In this document: piece after piece, positions 33,962 to 43,363 of the stretch
How positions within the stretch are numbered: the stretch's first letter is position 1
How the letters are laid out: every line of letters starts with the position of its first letter
Assembly: GCA_015069605.1 (NCBI GenBank)
Contig: SVII01000001.1
Coordinates: 91,403 to 155,402 of the forward strand
Direction of reading: 5' to 3'
Source: Clostridiales bacterium
GTDB lineage: Bacteria; Bacillota; Clostridia; Christensenellales; Borkfalkiaceae
DNA: 64,000 nt
Notes under the pieces: generated by a model
Told to the model about the DNA's origin: nothing
The model's input: the letters and a program-made list of their open reading frames with translations, nothing else
Database searches by the model: none
Position numbers and translations under genes: made by a program

Positions 33962-34003
33962 CGTCATTCCTCCGCGGAAAATTACTTCCTTATATTATAT
34001 ATA

Positions 34004-34033
34004 AAACAAAACCGTCTGTTTTTAAACGGTTTT
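34004..34033 (-). terminator. Terminator of the secA-prfB-tsaD-permease operon
   Basis: AAAACCGT/ACGGTTTT stem with a 10-nt loop 13 nt after the permease stop, followed by GTTTTATAT on the minus strand. Confidence 0.7.
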
Positions 34034-34046
34034 GCTTAATTTTTAT

Positions 34047-34988
34047 TTACATAGCGATGGGCAACAAATTACAGAGCAACCCGATCACAACAGAAAGTAC
34101 ATAGCAAAATACAATCAAAATCACATTTCGTTTCCACTTTCTTACGTTTTTTAACAACACGACAAACCCCATGCCTGCATTCGCGCAAAGTCCCGCCACG
34201 CAAGAACCAAATGCGATACCGCCGCTTAAAAACGCTTCCGTTAAAACTACGCTGGACGCACAATTAGGAATCAGCCCGATTGCACAAGTGATAAGGGGCT
34301 GTAAAAATTTGCTTTTATTCATAAATTCTACGAATGCAGCTTCGCCAACAGAATGAATCGCCCACGTCAACACAAAATTCACAAGAAAAATTAATCCTGC
34401 TACTTTCAAGGCATGCAACACGGGATAGACGATATAATTCATCCAAGGTCGCGCCTCGTCGTGCGTACGCCCACAGGAACAGTTTGCCTCGACGTCGCGC
34501 TCGGATAAAAATTTTTGCATAAAGATTTCGTGGACAGTATCGGGAGTTTGTCCATATGTCGCAGGCATTTCCACTTGCATTTGTTTGCGACCGATTAAAC
34601 GCAAAAATCCATCCACACCATACCCGATCGCAATACCTAAAAGGATTTTCAGTGCGAGCATCGGTAACACCCATACTGCGCCTTCGCCCGACGAAATCAT
34701 GATGATAAACGCTTCGTCACTCGTCGCAAAAAAGATCGCAAGCAACGTGCCGACGGTGATATATTTTTGTTCGTATAATTTCGCCGCCATGACGGAAAAA
34801 CCGCATTGCGGAATCACACCCGTCGCCGCCCCCACCAAAGGTCCTAACTTTCCGCCCAAACGGTGGGAACGTTTTAAATCCGTTTTGTTTTCTAATAATT
34901 CAATGATGATATAGATAAACAGCACCCACGGCAACAACGGCAGAGTATCTTTGACTGCATGTAAGAATATTTCCCAAAAATGATCCAT
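34047..34988 (-). CDS. ArsP_2-type permease, putative manganese/heavy-metal exporter
   Basis: 313 aa, about ten membrane helices in two repeats. Signature motifs: GVIPQCGFSVMAAKLY in the first half and IGLIPNCASSVVLTEAF in the second, with a cytosolic loop holding a Cys/His stretch (ANCSCGRTHDE, about 168-178). This matches the family annotated as putative 10-TM heavy-metal exporter or putative manganese transporter; substrate unproven. The start is 3 nt after the tsaD stop, with AAGGAAG inside the tsaD end, so translation is coupled. No manganese (yybP-ykoY) riboswitch precedes it. Confidence 0.75.
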   Translation of the reverse strand: MDHFWEIFLHAVKDTLPLLPWVLFIYIIIELLENKTDLKRSHRLGGKLGPLVGAATGVIPQCGFSVMAAKLYEQKYITVGTLLAIFFATSDEAFIIMISSGEGAVWVLPMLALKILLGIAIGYGVDGFLRLIGRKQMQVEMPATYGQTPDTVHEIFMQKFLSERDVEANCSCGRTHDEARPWMNYIVYPVLHALKVAGLIFLVNFVLTWAIHSVGEAAFVEFMNKSKFLQPLITCAIGLIPNCASSVVLTEAFLSGGIAFGSCVAGLCANAGMGFVVLLKNVRKWKRNVILIVFCYVLSVVIGLLCNLLPIAM

Positions 34989-34991
34989 ATT

Positions 34992-36083
34992 TTACACTTC
35001 CTTTTTCTCTTTCGCCGCTTTGCTTTGCACCGTTTCCAACGTCGCCGCCAAGGGAATAGACGCCTTTGCATTCAAAGACATATCCGCAAAATTTCCTAAA
35101 CGGAACTGTACCAAGCCCTCGGATGCGATCATTGCCGCATTATCCGTACAATATCTTTTTTCAGGCAACACCAATCGCAACCCATATTTATCGCAAGCCG
35201 CTTGCAACGATTGCCGCAAATAGCCGTTTGCCGCTACGCCGCCGCCAACCGTCACGCATTTTGAGCGTTTTTCCTTCGCCGCCGCGATGACTTTTTCCAC
35301 CAATACGTCCACTGCCGCACTTTGAAAAGATGCCGCTACGTCCGCTTTGGAATATTCCTCGTTCTTTTGCTCCTTAGTATGACAATAGTTGATAACCGCC
35401 GTTTTTAAACCGCTGTACGAGAAATTGTACCCACCGCCGCCTTTCAGCATCTTGGGCATAGGAATATTCGCCTGACCATTCAATGCGCAACGTTCAATAT
35501 TCGGCCCACCAGGATATTTCAACCCCAACACACGAGCCACTTTATCAAATGCTTCACCTGCCGCATCGTCCAATGTCGCGCCGAGAATTTCAAATTCCGA
35601 TTCCGTTTTCGTGTATAAAATCGCGGTATGCCCGCCGCTTGCCAACAACGTGACAAAAGGCGGTTTTAAATCAGGCGAATCCAAATACGCCGCCGCCAAA
35701 TGCCCACGAATATGATTGACTGCAATCAACGGCTTATTCAAAGCATAGGCAAACGCCTTCGCAAAGGACACGCCCACAAGCAATGCGCCTAGCAATCCCG
35801 CTCCGTACGTTACGGCTACCGCGTCAATATCCTGATAAGAAATCCCTGCGTTTTTAACTGCGCGTTCGACAACGTCCGCAACGTAATCGGTGTGTGCGCG
35901 CGAAGCGATTTCGGGTACAACTCCGCCGTATAAGGCTTGTATGCTGGCAGAAGACGCAATTTCGTCGGATAAAATTTTTCTACCGCAAATCACCGCCGCT
36001 GCCGTTTCGTCGCAGGACGTTTCAATCCCGAGAATAATCGGGTCTTTTTTATTCAAATCAATATTCTTTAACGGATCGTACAT
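34992..36083 (-). CDS. tsaD: tRNA N6-adenosine threonylcarbamoyltransferase
   Basis: 363 aa, about 15-20 longer than typical owing to an N-terminal extension (YDPLKNIDLNKKD). Transfers threonylcarbamoyl to A37 of ANN-decoding tRNAs, with TsaB and TsaE. ASKHA fold: ILGIETSCDETAAAV, VPEIASRAHTDYV (its His would bind metal), NHIRGHLAAAY, LLASGGHTAILY, and GGGVAANGYLRQSL. All motif residues present. A weak ribosome site precedes the ATG; the protein probably depends on coupling within the prfB-tsaD transcript. Confidence 0.93.
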   Translation of the reverse strand: MYDPLKNIDLNKKDPIILGIETSCDETAAAVICGRKILSDEIASSASIQALYGGVVPEIASRAHTDYVADVVERAVKNAGISYQDIDAVAVTYGAGLLGALLVGVSFAKAFAYALNKPLIAVNHIRGHLAAAYLDSPDLKPPFVTLLASGGHTAILYTKTESEFEILGATLDDAAGEAFDKVARVLGLKYPGGPNIERCALNGQANIPMPKMLKGGGGYNFSYSGLKTAVINYCHTKEQKNEEYSKADVAASFQSAAVDVLVEKVIAAAKEKRSKCVTVGGGVAANGYLRQSLQAACDKYGLRLVLPEKRYCTDNAAMIASEGLVQFRLGNFADMSLNAKASIPLAATLETVQSKAAKEKKEV

Positions 36084-36123
36084 AATTTACCAACTTAATG
36101 CTTATATCAAACAAAGGGGCGGT

Positions 36124-36148
36124 CATTGCGTACCTGCCCCCTTCCTTT
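36124..36148 (+). repeat. Dispersed repeat, copy 5, extended form
   Basis: CATTGCGTACCTGCC plus CCCTTCCTTT, between the prfB stop and the tsaD start. The extension is identical to that at 8450-8459. Confidence 0.6.
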
Positions 36149-36152
36149 TATG

Positions 36153-37250
36153 TTAAGACTTCTTCAAGTAATCGATAATAAAGCCGTGAAGATCCCCGTC
36201 CATTACCGCCTGAATATCACCTTTTTCGTAACCCGTACGGTGATCTTTCGCCATCGTGTACGGACAGAATACGTAGGAACGAATCTGCGCGCCCCATTCA
36301 ATCTTCTTCACGTCGCCTTTCATTGCTGCCGCTTCCGCTTGACGCTGTTCAATTTTCTTTTCGAGCAATTTAGAACGCAACATGTTGAAACACATCGCTT
36401 TGTTTTGAAGCTGTGAACGCTCGTTTTGACACTGCACCACGATTCCTGTCGGGAAGTGCGTGATACGCACAGCCGAAGCAACTTTGTTTACGTTCTGACC
36501 GCCTGCGCCGCCTGAATGGTAGATGTCGATACGGATATCGTCGTCGTTGATTTCTACTTCGTCGTCTTCTTCAACTTCTGGCATAACTTCCAAGGAACAA
36601 AAGGAAGTTTGACGGCGTTTGTTCGCATCGAAAGGCGAGATTCGCACCAAACGATGTACGCCCATTTCCGCTTTCAAAAACCCGTACGCATTTTCCCCTT
36701 CCACACGGAAATCGACACTCTTAAACCCAGCGCCGTCCCCTGCTTCACGATCAAGTTCGTACACCTTAAATCCCATCTTTTCGCAATATCTGCAATACAT
36801 ACGGTAGAGCATTTGACACCAGTCACAAGCTTCCGTACCGCCTGCGCCTGCGTGCAGAGCCAACATAGCGTTGTGGTTGTCGTACGGCCCTTTCAAAATC
36901 GCGCGGATACGCATATCTTCAATATCCTTTTCCGCCACCGTAAGCATTTCATCTAATTCAGCAATCAAACTCTCGTCTTCCGTTTCCTCGATCAAATCGA
37001 TAACGTCTTCCGCATCTTTTAACGCCGTTTCGCCCTTTTCATACGCGGCAATTTTATTGCGGATTGCGGACAGTTCGCGCCCGATTTTCGTCGATCTTTC
37101 CAAATCTTGCCAAACGTCGGGGCTTTCCTGTTCTTTTTCTAACTCCGCAGCACGAGGTCTTAAATGCTCGATATCCAAAGCGTATTCCGCTTCTTTCAAC
37201 GTCGCGCGCATCGCTTGAATTTTTAATCTGTAATCGTCTGCTTTAAACAT
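36153..37250 (-). CDS. prfB: Peptide chain release factor 2, no programmed frameshift
   Basis: 365 aa. Terminates translation at UGA and UAA. The RF2 stop-codon tripeptide SPF (ISPFDANKRR) and the GGQ loop (SGGAGGQNVNKV) are present, as is the ribosome-contact segment HAGAGGTEACDW. In most bacteria prfB carries a +1 frameshift site (CTTTGAC) near codon 25; here the equivalent DNA reads GCTTTGGATATC in one open frame (AEYALDIEHL), so the autoregulatory frameshift has been lost. Located 45 nt after secA, the conserved Firmicutes order. Confidence 0.93.
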   Translation of the reverse strand: MFKADDYRLKIQAMRATLKEAEYALDIEHLRPRAAELEKEQESPDVWQDLERSTKIGRELSAIRNKIAAYEKGETALKDAEDVIDLIEETEDESLIAELDEMLTVAEKDIEDMRIRAILKGPYDNHNAMLALHAGAGGTEACDWCQMLYRMYCRYCEKMGFKVYELDREAGDGAGFKSVDFRVEGENAYGFLKAEMGVHRLVRISPFDANKRRQTSFCSLEVMPEVEEDDEVEINDDDIRIDIYHSGGAGGQNVNKVASAVRITHFPTGIVVQCQNERSQLQNKAMCFNMLRSKLLEKKIEQRQAEAAAMKGDVKKIEWGAQIRSYVFCPYTMAKDHRTGYEKGDIQAVMDGDLHGFIIDYLKKS

Positions 37251-37295
37251 ATAACTTTCCTTTTTTCTTCTTTTCTATGCGATGAACGCGTTCTT

Positions 37296-40262
37296 TTATT
37301 TGTTTTCGTTGTTATTTTGTTGCGCTCTTTCCTGTGCTTCCTTGAACGAGGACATACTCGACAAAGGCGAAGGCATTTGACGACGGAAAGGTCTTGCAGG
37401 AGCCGCTTGTGCGGGAGCAGGCGCTGCGCCGCCATTTACAACCTGCGCCGCAGGCGCGTTGCCGCGAACCACTTGCACAGGAGCGGGACGAGCTTCAATA
37501 CGCACTTTCAAAAGCGTACTGATTGTCGTGCGTTGAATACGCTCAACCATTTCGTCGAACATATCAAAACCTTCTTTCTTGTACGAGATGATGGGATCAA
37601 CCTGACCATACGCGCGAAGACTGATACCTTTTCTAAGCTGATCCATCGCGTCGATATGATCGATCCAGTTTCTATCTACCGTCATAAGAAGCACTCTGCG
37701 TTCCACCGCCGAGAAATCCACTTGCATTTCTTGAAGTTCTTCAATCTTCTTCTCGTATTCTTTGGTAACCTTTTTGGTAATCTTTTCGATTGCCTTATCG
37801 TAATCCCACTTTTCCAATCTTTCGCGAGTGACGTAGTTCGTGCCTTCGGGCAACAATTTCGCTTCCAACGCCGCGTTGAGATCGCTTTCGTTCCAACGTT
37901 CGGGCATTGCGTCGGTGTTGACCGCCGAGCGCACCGTATCCACAACGTAATCGGGGATATATTTCAAAATTTGTTCGTGAACGTTTTCGCCGCGCAATAC
38001 GTTCATACGTTCCGCGTACATAACTTCACGTTGTTTGTTCATAACGTCGTCGTACTGCAAGACGTTCTTACGGATACCGAAGTTCCTGCCTTCGATTGTC
38101 TTTTGCGCGTTTTCAATACCATGCGAAAGCATCTTGGATTCCAAACACGTATCCTCGTCGATTTTGAACATATTGTACAAGGACTTCATTCTCTCGCCGC
38201 CGAAACGCATAACGAGATCGTCCTCCAAGGACAAATAGAACACGGAATCGCCCACGTCACCTTGACGGCCCGCACGACCGCGGAGCTGGTTGTCAATACG
38301 ACGGGATTCGTGACGTTCCGTACCGATAATACAAAGACCGCCTGCTTCGATTACCTTCGCTTTTTCTTCGTCCGTTTCCTTCTTATAATGCGCGTACACG
38401 AATTTATATCTGTCACGGAGCGTTTGAATTTCTTCACTGATGTCCGTGATGTACATACTCATCGCCAAATCAATATCTTCGGGCGTGTTGCCTTCTTCAC
38501 GCAAACGCTTCTTCGCAAGATATTCCGCGTTACCGCCGAGCAAGATGTCCGTACCACGACCTGCCATGTTGGTGGAAATGGTTACCGCACCAAGTCTACC
38601 TGCCTGCGCAACGATTTCCGCTTCGCGTTCGTGGTTTTTCGCGTTCAAAATATTATGTTTTACGCCGTTTTTCTTCAACAAACGAGAAATTTCTTCCGAT
38701 TTATCTACCGACGACGTACCCACGAGTACGGGCTGACCCTTTGCGTGGCGTTTCATAATTTCTTCAATAATCGCACGTTTTTTACCATTAACCGTAGAAT
38801 ATACTCTATCGGGTTGGTCGATACGCTGAATGGGACGGTTGGTGGGAATTTCCACAACGTCCAACGAATAAATAGTTCTAAATTCTCCTTCTTCCGTTTT
38901 TGCCGTACCCGTCATACCCGACAATTTCTTGTACAAACGGAAATAGTTCTGGAAGGTAATCGTTGCATACGTCTTGTTTTCGCTACGTACTTCCACCCCT
39001 TCTTTCGCTTCGATTGCCTGATGCAAACCGTCCGAATAACGACGACCAATCATAAGACGACCCGTAAATTCGTCAACGATAATAACTTCCCCTTCGCTTA
39101 CGATATAATCTTCGTCCAACTTAAACAACTTATGTGCTTTCAACGCCTGTTGAATGTGGTGGTTGAGATCCGCGTGCTCGATTTCCGCAATGTTGTCGAT
39201 GTGGAAGAATTTTTCCGCCTTTCTTGCGCCGCTTTCGGTAAGTTCCACCGTCTTGTCCTTACGGTTGATGATATAATCCCAATCCCTTGCCGCAGCCATC
39301 GAACGTCTGCCTTCGGGCGCCGCCGCCAAAGCTGCCGCTCTCTTTTCTTCCATTTCCGCTTCGTAGTTTGCCTGTTCTTCCAAGGTCATCTTGGTATAAT
39401 CCACGAAATCGTCGTCCTCTTCGTCGTCTGCAATATCCACAACCTTTTTCTTCTTATTCTTTTTATTCGCGCGAGCCGCTTCCAAAGCCGCATCCTCTTC
39501 TTCTTTCAGCTCGTCATCAAAGCCGCCCGAAAGAGTACGAACAAGTCTGTCAACCTGCACGTACAAATCAGAGGATTTTTCCCCTTTACCCGAAATAATC
39601 AAAGGAGTTCTTGCTTCGTCGATCAAAATGGAGTCAACTTCGTCGACGATTGCAAACGTAAGATCGCGTTGCACCATTCTGTTGATGTCCGTTTTCAAGT
39701 TATCACGAAGATAATCGAACCCAAACTCATTATTTGTACCATACACGATATTACACTTGTACGCTTCACGCTTTTCGTCGTCTTCCATACCAGGCACAAC
39801 AACGCCGACGGTAAGACCCATGAACTTATGCACTTTTCCCATCCATTCCGCGTCACGTTTTGCAAGGTAGTCGTTGACGGTTACAATATGCACGCTTTTC
39901 CCAGAAAGCGCGTTCAAATAAGCAGGGAGTGTAGATACGAGAGTTTTACCTTCACCAGTTCTCATTTCCGCGATACGGCCCTGATGCAAACAGATACCGC
40001 CGATAATCTGCACGCGGAAGTGGCGCATACCAAGTACACGCTTACCAGCCTCTCTCAACGCTGCAAACGCGTCGTATAAAATATCGTCCAGAGTTTCCCC
40101 ATTTTCCAAGCGGCCCTTTAAAACTTCCGTCTGCGCCTTCAAAGTTTCGTCGTCCATCGCTTGATACTTGCTCTCCAACTCCTCCACTTTGTCTGCCATT
40201 TTGTTTAAATTTTTCAGGCTTCTTCTTCCGTCGCCGCCTTTCAAATACTTGATCAGTCCCAT
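37296..40262 (-). CDS. secA: Preprotein translocase ATPase SecA
   Basis: 988 aa from ATG at 40262 (CGGAG upstream; a 20-codon longer reading has no ribosome site). Motor of Sec secretion. Walker A MRTGEGKTL, DEAD-like VDEVDSILIDEAR, second nucleotide domain with TNMAGRGTDILLGG and GRAGRQGD. Two oddities: an insertion of roughly 70 residues (about 230-300) of basic (NKKNKKKK) then acidic residues after LVRTLSGGFDDE, and a C-terminus that ends in a Pro/Ala/Gln-rich tail without the CxCxS...CH zinc motif, so it lacks the zinc-dependent SecB/lipid-binding module. Confidence 0.95.
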   Translation of the reverse strand: MGLIKYLKGGDGRRSLKNLNKMADKVEELESKYQAMDDETLKAQTEVLKGRLENGETLDDILYDAFAALREAGKRVLGMRHFRVQIIGGICLHQGRIAEMRTGEGKTLVSTLPAYLNALSGKSVHIVTVNDYLAKRDAEWMGKVHKFMGLTVGVVVPGMEDDEKREAYKCNIVYGTNNEFGFDYLRDNLKTDINRMVQRDLTFAIVDEVDSILIDEARTPLIISGKGEKSSDLYVQVDRLVRTLSGGFDDELKEEEDAALEAARANKKNKKKKVVDIADDEEDDDFVDYTKMTLEEQANYEAEMEEKRAAALAAAPEGRRSMAAARDWDYIINRKDKTVELTESGARKAEKFFHIDNIAEIEHADLNHHIQQALKAHKLFKLDEDYIVSEGEVIIVDEFTGRLMIGRRYSDGLHQAIEAKEGVEVRSENKTYATITFQNYFRLYKKLSGMTGTAKTEEGEFRTIYSLDVVEIPTNRPIQRIDQPDRVYSTVNGKKRAIIEEIMKRHAKGQPVLVGTSSVDKSEEISRLLKKNGVKHNILNAKNHEREAEIVAQAGRLGAVTISTNMAGRGTDILLGGNAEYLAKKRLREEGNTPEDIDLAMSMYITDISEEIQTLRDRYKFVYAHYKKETDEEKAKVIEAGGLCIIGTERHESRRIDNQLRGRAGRQGDVGDSVFYLSLEDDLVMRFGGERMKSLYNMFKIDEDTCLESKMLSHGIENAQKTIEGRNFGIRKNVLQYDDVMNKQREVMYAERMNVLRGENVHEQILKYIPDYVVDTVRSAVNTDAMPERWNESDLNAALEAKLLPEGTNYVTRERLEKWDYDKAIEKITKKVTKEYEKKIEELQEMQVDFSAVERRVLLMTVDRNWIDHIDAMDQLRKGISLRAYGQVDPIISYKKEGFDMFDEMVERIQRTTISTLLKVRIEARPAPVQVVRGNAPAAQVVNGGAAPAPAQAAPARPFRRQMPSPLSSMSSFKEAQERAQQNNNENK

Positions 40263-40348
40263 AAAAACTCCGATAAAATTATTTTTGTGATTTTTTGTTT
40301 TGATTTTGCTTGCTGAGCGCACACTCAGCCATCATATCGTCACTTTAT

Positions 40349-40376
40349 ATTTTACAATATTTCTCTTGAAAATCAA
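40349..40376 (-). promoter_or_regulatory. secA promoter candidate
   Basis: Minus strand: TTGATT (40376-40371), 16 bp, TAAAAT (40354-40349). Confidence 0.45.
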
Positions 40377-40511
40377 AGCGTTTTCACGCCGTTTTATAAA
40401 ATTTCTCTTATAAATAACGTCGCGCGTGCGAAAAACTTTTTAAAATCATATTGTATATACCCGTTTTTTCGTCCTTTGACACAGATTTTACGGAATTTAT
40501 TCATTTCTGTT

Positions 40512-40547
40512 GCAAAGAAAAATCAGCAAGCCTTTTCACCTGCTGAT
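40512..40547 (-). terminator. metK terminator
   Basis: ATCAGCA/TGCTGAT stem with a 12-nt loop, minus-strand exit TTTTTCTTT, about 35 nt beyond the metK stop. Confidence 0.7.
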
Positions 40548-40580
40548 CTTTGATACGTTTTTCACGCCGTTTGATTTATT

Positions 40581-41747
40581 TTATTCTTGAATGTATTTAC
40601 TCAATTTTTCCGCTCTATCCGTCTTTTCCCACGAGAAACCTTTATAACCGAAATGCCCGTACGCCGCCGTTTTCTTGAAAATGGGGTTGCGCAATTCCAG
40701 TTCTTTGATAATCGCATAGGGACGAAGGTCGAATTCTTTCTTGACAATTTCCGCCAACGTTTCGTCGTCAAGTTTGCCCGTGCCGTGGCTGTCCACGAAA
40801 ATAGAAACGGGGTTGGCTACGCCGATTGCGTAAGCGACTTGAATTTCCAACTCGTCCGCAAGCCCTGCCGCTACGAGATTTTTCGCGATATATCTGCAAT
40901 AATACGCCGCGGATCTATCCACTTTCGTAGGATCTTTGCCCGAAAACGCACCGCCGCCGTGCGCGCATCTACCGCCATAGGTGTCAACGATAATCTTTCT
41001 ACCCGTCAAACCGCTGTCGCCTTCCGGCCCACCGATTTCAAATCTGCCCGTGGGGTTGATATAAATTTTCGTATTTTTATCCATCAACCATGCGGGAATG
41101 ATTTCATCAATGATATATTTTTTTACGTCCTCGCGGATTTGTTCTTGCGTAACTTCCGCGTTGTGTTGCGTGGAAATGACTACCGTATCCACTCGTTTTG
41201 CTACGCCGTCCACATATTCCACCGTCACCTGCGTTTTTCCGTCGGGACGAAGATAAGGCAATAAGCCCTGTCTGCGCACGTCCGTCAAACGTTTCGCCAA
41301 ACGGTGTGACAACGACAACGTCAAGGGCATCAATTCCTTGGTTTCGCGACAAGCATAACCGAACATCATACCCTGATCGCCTGCGCCGAGAAGATCTGCT
41401 TCGTCACCGCCTGCTTTGTGTTCCATCGACGCATTGACACCCATAGCGATGTCGGGGGATTGCGTGTGGATTGCCGTAATAATCTTACATTTGTCGTAAG
41501 CGAACGTACCAAAATCATAGCCGATATCACGGATAATTTCACGCGCTGTCTTTTCATAATCAACCTGCGCCGTCGTCGTTACTTCGCCCATAATCAGGAG
41601 CGTATCAAACGCTGCGGAACATTCCACCGCCGCGCGCGCCTGCGGGTCGATTGCTAAAATCGCGTCCAAAATACCGTCGGAGATATTGTCGCATACCTTA
41701 TCGGGATGTCCTTCGGTGACGCTTTCACTGGTAAAAAACTTTTTCAT
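40581..41747 (-). CDS. metK: S-adenosylmethionine synthetase
   Basis: 388 aa from ATG at 41747, with GAGGA upstream. Makes SAM from methionine and ATP. Motifs: [28 protein letters not shown] (ATP site), [21 protein letters not shown] and [19 protein letters not shown] (P-loop-like). All catalytic regions intact. Transcribed alone: it has a perfect promoter about 390 nt upstream and a terminator downstream. The long structured 5' UTR (41761-42128) ends right at the ribosome site, so metK is probably regulated through that RNA. Confidence 0.95.
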   Translation of the reverse strand: MKKFFTSESVTEGHPDKVCDNISDGILDAILAIDPQARAAVECSAAFDTLLIMGEVTTTAQVDYEKTAREIIRDIGYDFGTFAYDKCKIITAIHTQSPDIAMGVNASMEHKAGGDEADLLGAGDQGMMFGYACRETKELMPLTLSLSHRLAKRLTDVRRQGLLPYLRPDGKTQVTVEYVDGVAKRVDTVVISTQHNAEVTQEQIREDVKKYIIDEIIPAWLMDKNTKIYINPTGRFEIGGPEGDSGLTGRKIIVDTYGGRCAHGGGAFSGKDPTKVDRSAAYYCRYIAKNLVAAGLADELEIQVAYAIGVANPVSIFVDSHGTGKLDDETLAEIVKKEFDLRPYAIIKELELRNPIFKKTAAYGHFGYKGFSWEKTDRAEKLSKYIQE

Positions 41748-41760
41748 GTAAAAAATCCTC

Positions 41761-42128
41761 TTAGCCTGACAAGAAGCGAACAAAACAAGGTTTTATCGGC
41801 AAAAAATACGTTGATACCGCAGAATTCTCTTTTATAATACTTGAGTATAATTGCAATCGAATTCTTTGTCTGAACGAATTTTTTGCTCGTTAAAACTGCC
41901 TGCACCTTAAAAGATGTATTTTTTAGCGAATTTTGAGCAATGCGGCTGCAGTTGTATTGAACATACTACAAAGACGCATGGATCATAAGGCGCAAAAAAG
42001 ACACTTTTAAGGCTTGCTCGGTTCGCTTCTTGTCAGGCTAACATAGTTCATCATTACTGTTGGGATTTGTAATGAAGTTCCCACTTACGTAAAAAGCTTT
42101 CTCTTTCGTATAGGCTTTTTCATTCGGG
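41761..42128 (-). ncRNA. Structured metK leader RNA closed by a perfect 21-bp inverted repeat
   Basis: Transcription from the promoter at 42135-42163 gives a 5' UTR of about 380 nt. Positions 42041-42021 and 41781-41761 are perfectly complementary over 21 bp, enclosing 239 nt; the 3' arm ends directly before the metK ribosome site GAGGA. Inside, CCTTAAAAG (41905-41913) pairs with CTTTTAAGG (42004-42012). The 5' part (42120-42042) has mutually exclusive hairpins: TTCATTAC can pair with upstream GAATGAA or downstream GTAATGA. I see none of the conserved cores of SAM-I, SAM-II, SMK or SAM-IV riboswitches, nor those of T-box, RNase P RNA or tmRNA. Confidence 0.6.
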
Positions 42129-42134
42129 ACTTAT

Positions 42135-42163
42135 ATTATAGCGAATAAAAACACCTTTGTCAA
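42135..42163 (-). promoter_or_regulatory. metK promoter
   Basis: Minus strand: TTGACA (42163-42158), 17 bp, TATAAT (42140-42135), both perfect. Confidence 0.88.
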
Positions 42164-42188
42164 GTTATTCTGACTGCCGTACACACGC

Positions 42189-42217
42189 TTGCAAAAATTT
42201 TTCGTCCGTGGTATAAT
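42189..42217 (+). promoter_or_regulatory. Promoter of the radical SAM gene
   Basis: TTGCAA (42189-42194), 17 bp, TATAAT (42212-42217), divergent from the metK promoter. Confidence 0.75.
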
Positions 42218-42247
42218 AAAGCGTAGATCTTTTCAAGGAGTGCGCAA

Positions 42248-43132
42248 ATGACAGGCGAATCCCAACGCTTATTGCAAAATTGCAAAATGTGTCCCGTAGA
42301 GTGCGGCGCAAATCGTTTGACGGGCATCGGCGCGTGCGGCGTGTCGGGCTTGCATATCGCAAAATATTATTTGCACGCCTTTGAAGAACCTTGCATTTCT
42401 TTTCAAAACGGAAGCGGCACGATCTTTTTTACGGGCTGTAATCTGCGTTGCGCGTTTTGTCAAAATTACGAAGTGTCGCGTGCGCAACGAGGCAAAGCGA
42501 TTACCGCGCAAGAGCTTGCGGACATTTTCAAAGAACTGGAAGACATGGGTGCAGAAAACATTTCTCTCGTCACTCCGTCCCATCTCGTTGCGTACCTGGT
42601 GCCCGCATTTGAGATTTATAAACCTAAAATCCCCGTTGTTTACAACAGCGGCGGTTATGAAAAAATCCAAACGCTGAAAATGATTGATCCTTACGTGGAT
42701 ATCTATCTTCCTGACGCAAAATTCTATTCTTCCGCTCTTTCCAAACGATATTTAGGCAAAGAAGATTATTTTGACGTAGCTAGCGAGGCCGTAGAGTTTA
42801 TGGCGAATGCAAAACCATTAAAAATGACGGAAGACGGAAAAATGCTGTCGGGGTGCGTCGTTCGGCATTTGGTAATGCCCCTTTGCACCAACGACTCCAA
42901 AGCAATTTTAAAATGGTTCGCACGTACCCTGCCCCCTACGACGTATTTGAGTTTGATGAGTCAATACACCCCATTTGGCGATATTGAAAAATACCCCGAA
43001 CTCTCCCGCTCCATCACAGCGCGGGAATACGACGCGGTCGTGGATACCGCAATTGCGCTTGGAATTGAAAAACTATTCACCCAAGAACGAAAATCCAGCG
43101 CCACGAAATATATTCCCGAATGGGATTTTTAA
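42248..43132 (+). CDS. Radical SAM protein, PflX-like (COG1313)
   Basis: 294 aa. N-terminal Cys-containing segment NCKMCPVECGANRLTG (possible extra Fe-S ligands), then the radical SAM cluster motif CNLRCAFCQNYEVS (Cys-x3-Cys-x2-Cys) after FFTGC, and further motifs VVYNSGGYEKI and YLPDAKFYS. This pattern fits the PflX branch, relatives of pyruvate formate-lyase activase whose substrate is unknown. AAGGAGTG precedes the ATG. Starts about 30 nt after its promoter; divergent from metK, which makes its cofactor. Confidence 0.82.
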   Translation: MTGESQRLLQNCKMCPVECGANRLTGIGACGVSGLHIAKYYLHAFEEPCISFQNGSGTIFFTGCNLRCAFCQNYEVSRAQRGKAITAQELADIFKELEDMGAENISLVTPSHLVAYLVPAFEIYKPKIPVVYNSGGYEKIQTLKMIDPYVDIYLPDAKFYSSALSKRYLGKEDYFDVASEAVEFMANAKPLKMTEDGKMLSGCVVRHLVMPLCTNDSKAILKWFARTLPPTTYLSLMSQYTPFGDIEKYPELSRSITAREYDAVVDTAIALGIEKLFTQERKSSATKYIPEWDF

Positions 43133-43363
43133 GGGATTTTCAGCCAAAACACCCACCCATGTCCGCGTTGAACGCATTATTCTTTGTCAAACAGCGTGGA
43201 TTTCAAACGCACGATCGAGCTGGTGAGGCGAGCAGCTTTCGTAGGTGAGGCGACAGCCAACTGATTTTCCAACTGCCTAATTTTTAACAACGTTTTTTCT
43301 ATACTTTTCATCGTTTACATTGTGTGCGATGCAAAAGCGTATTATACTTTTTGAGGTTTTACT
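43133..43363. other. Intergenic region with a GGTGAGGCGA pair
   Basis: No gene seen. Two direct copies of GGTGAGGCGA (43222-43231, 43244-43253), 22 bp apart. A weak promoter for the ABC-F gene is possible near 43320-43350 (TTGTGT, 17 bp, TATACT). Confidence 0.35.

Larger units (their letters stand above)
40263..40580. other. 318-bp gap between metK and secA
   Basis: No gene seen. It contains the metK terminator (40512-40547) and the secA promoter candidate (40349-40376); the rest is AT-rich. Confidence 0.5.

Noticed and set aside
37317..40079. Long plus-strand frame of 920 codons opposite secA
   Set aside because: Antisense shadow of secA; the composition (Phe/His/Arg-rich) follows the complement of secA codons.
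41761..42041. MITE or insertion sequence at the metK inverted repeat
   Set aside because: No target-site duplication flanks the 21-bp arms, no second copy is seen in the window, and the element sits wholly inside the metK 5' UTR; a structured RNA fits better, though an insertion origin is not excluded.
41880..42128. SAM-I riboswitch, 6S RNA or RNase P RNA in the metK leader
   Set aside because: A short likeness to 6S RNA (GCCTTAAAA) is too small to count, and the conserved cores of the other classes are absent.
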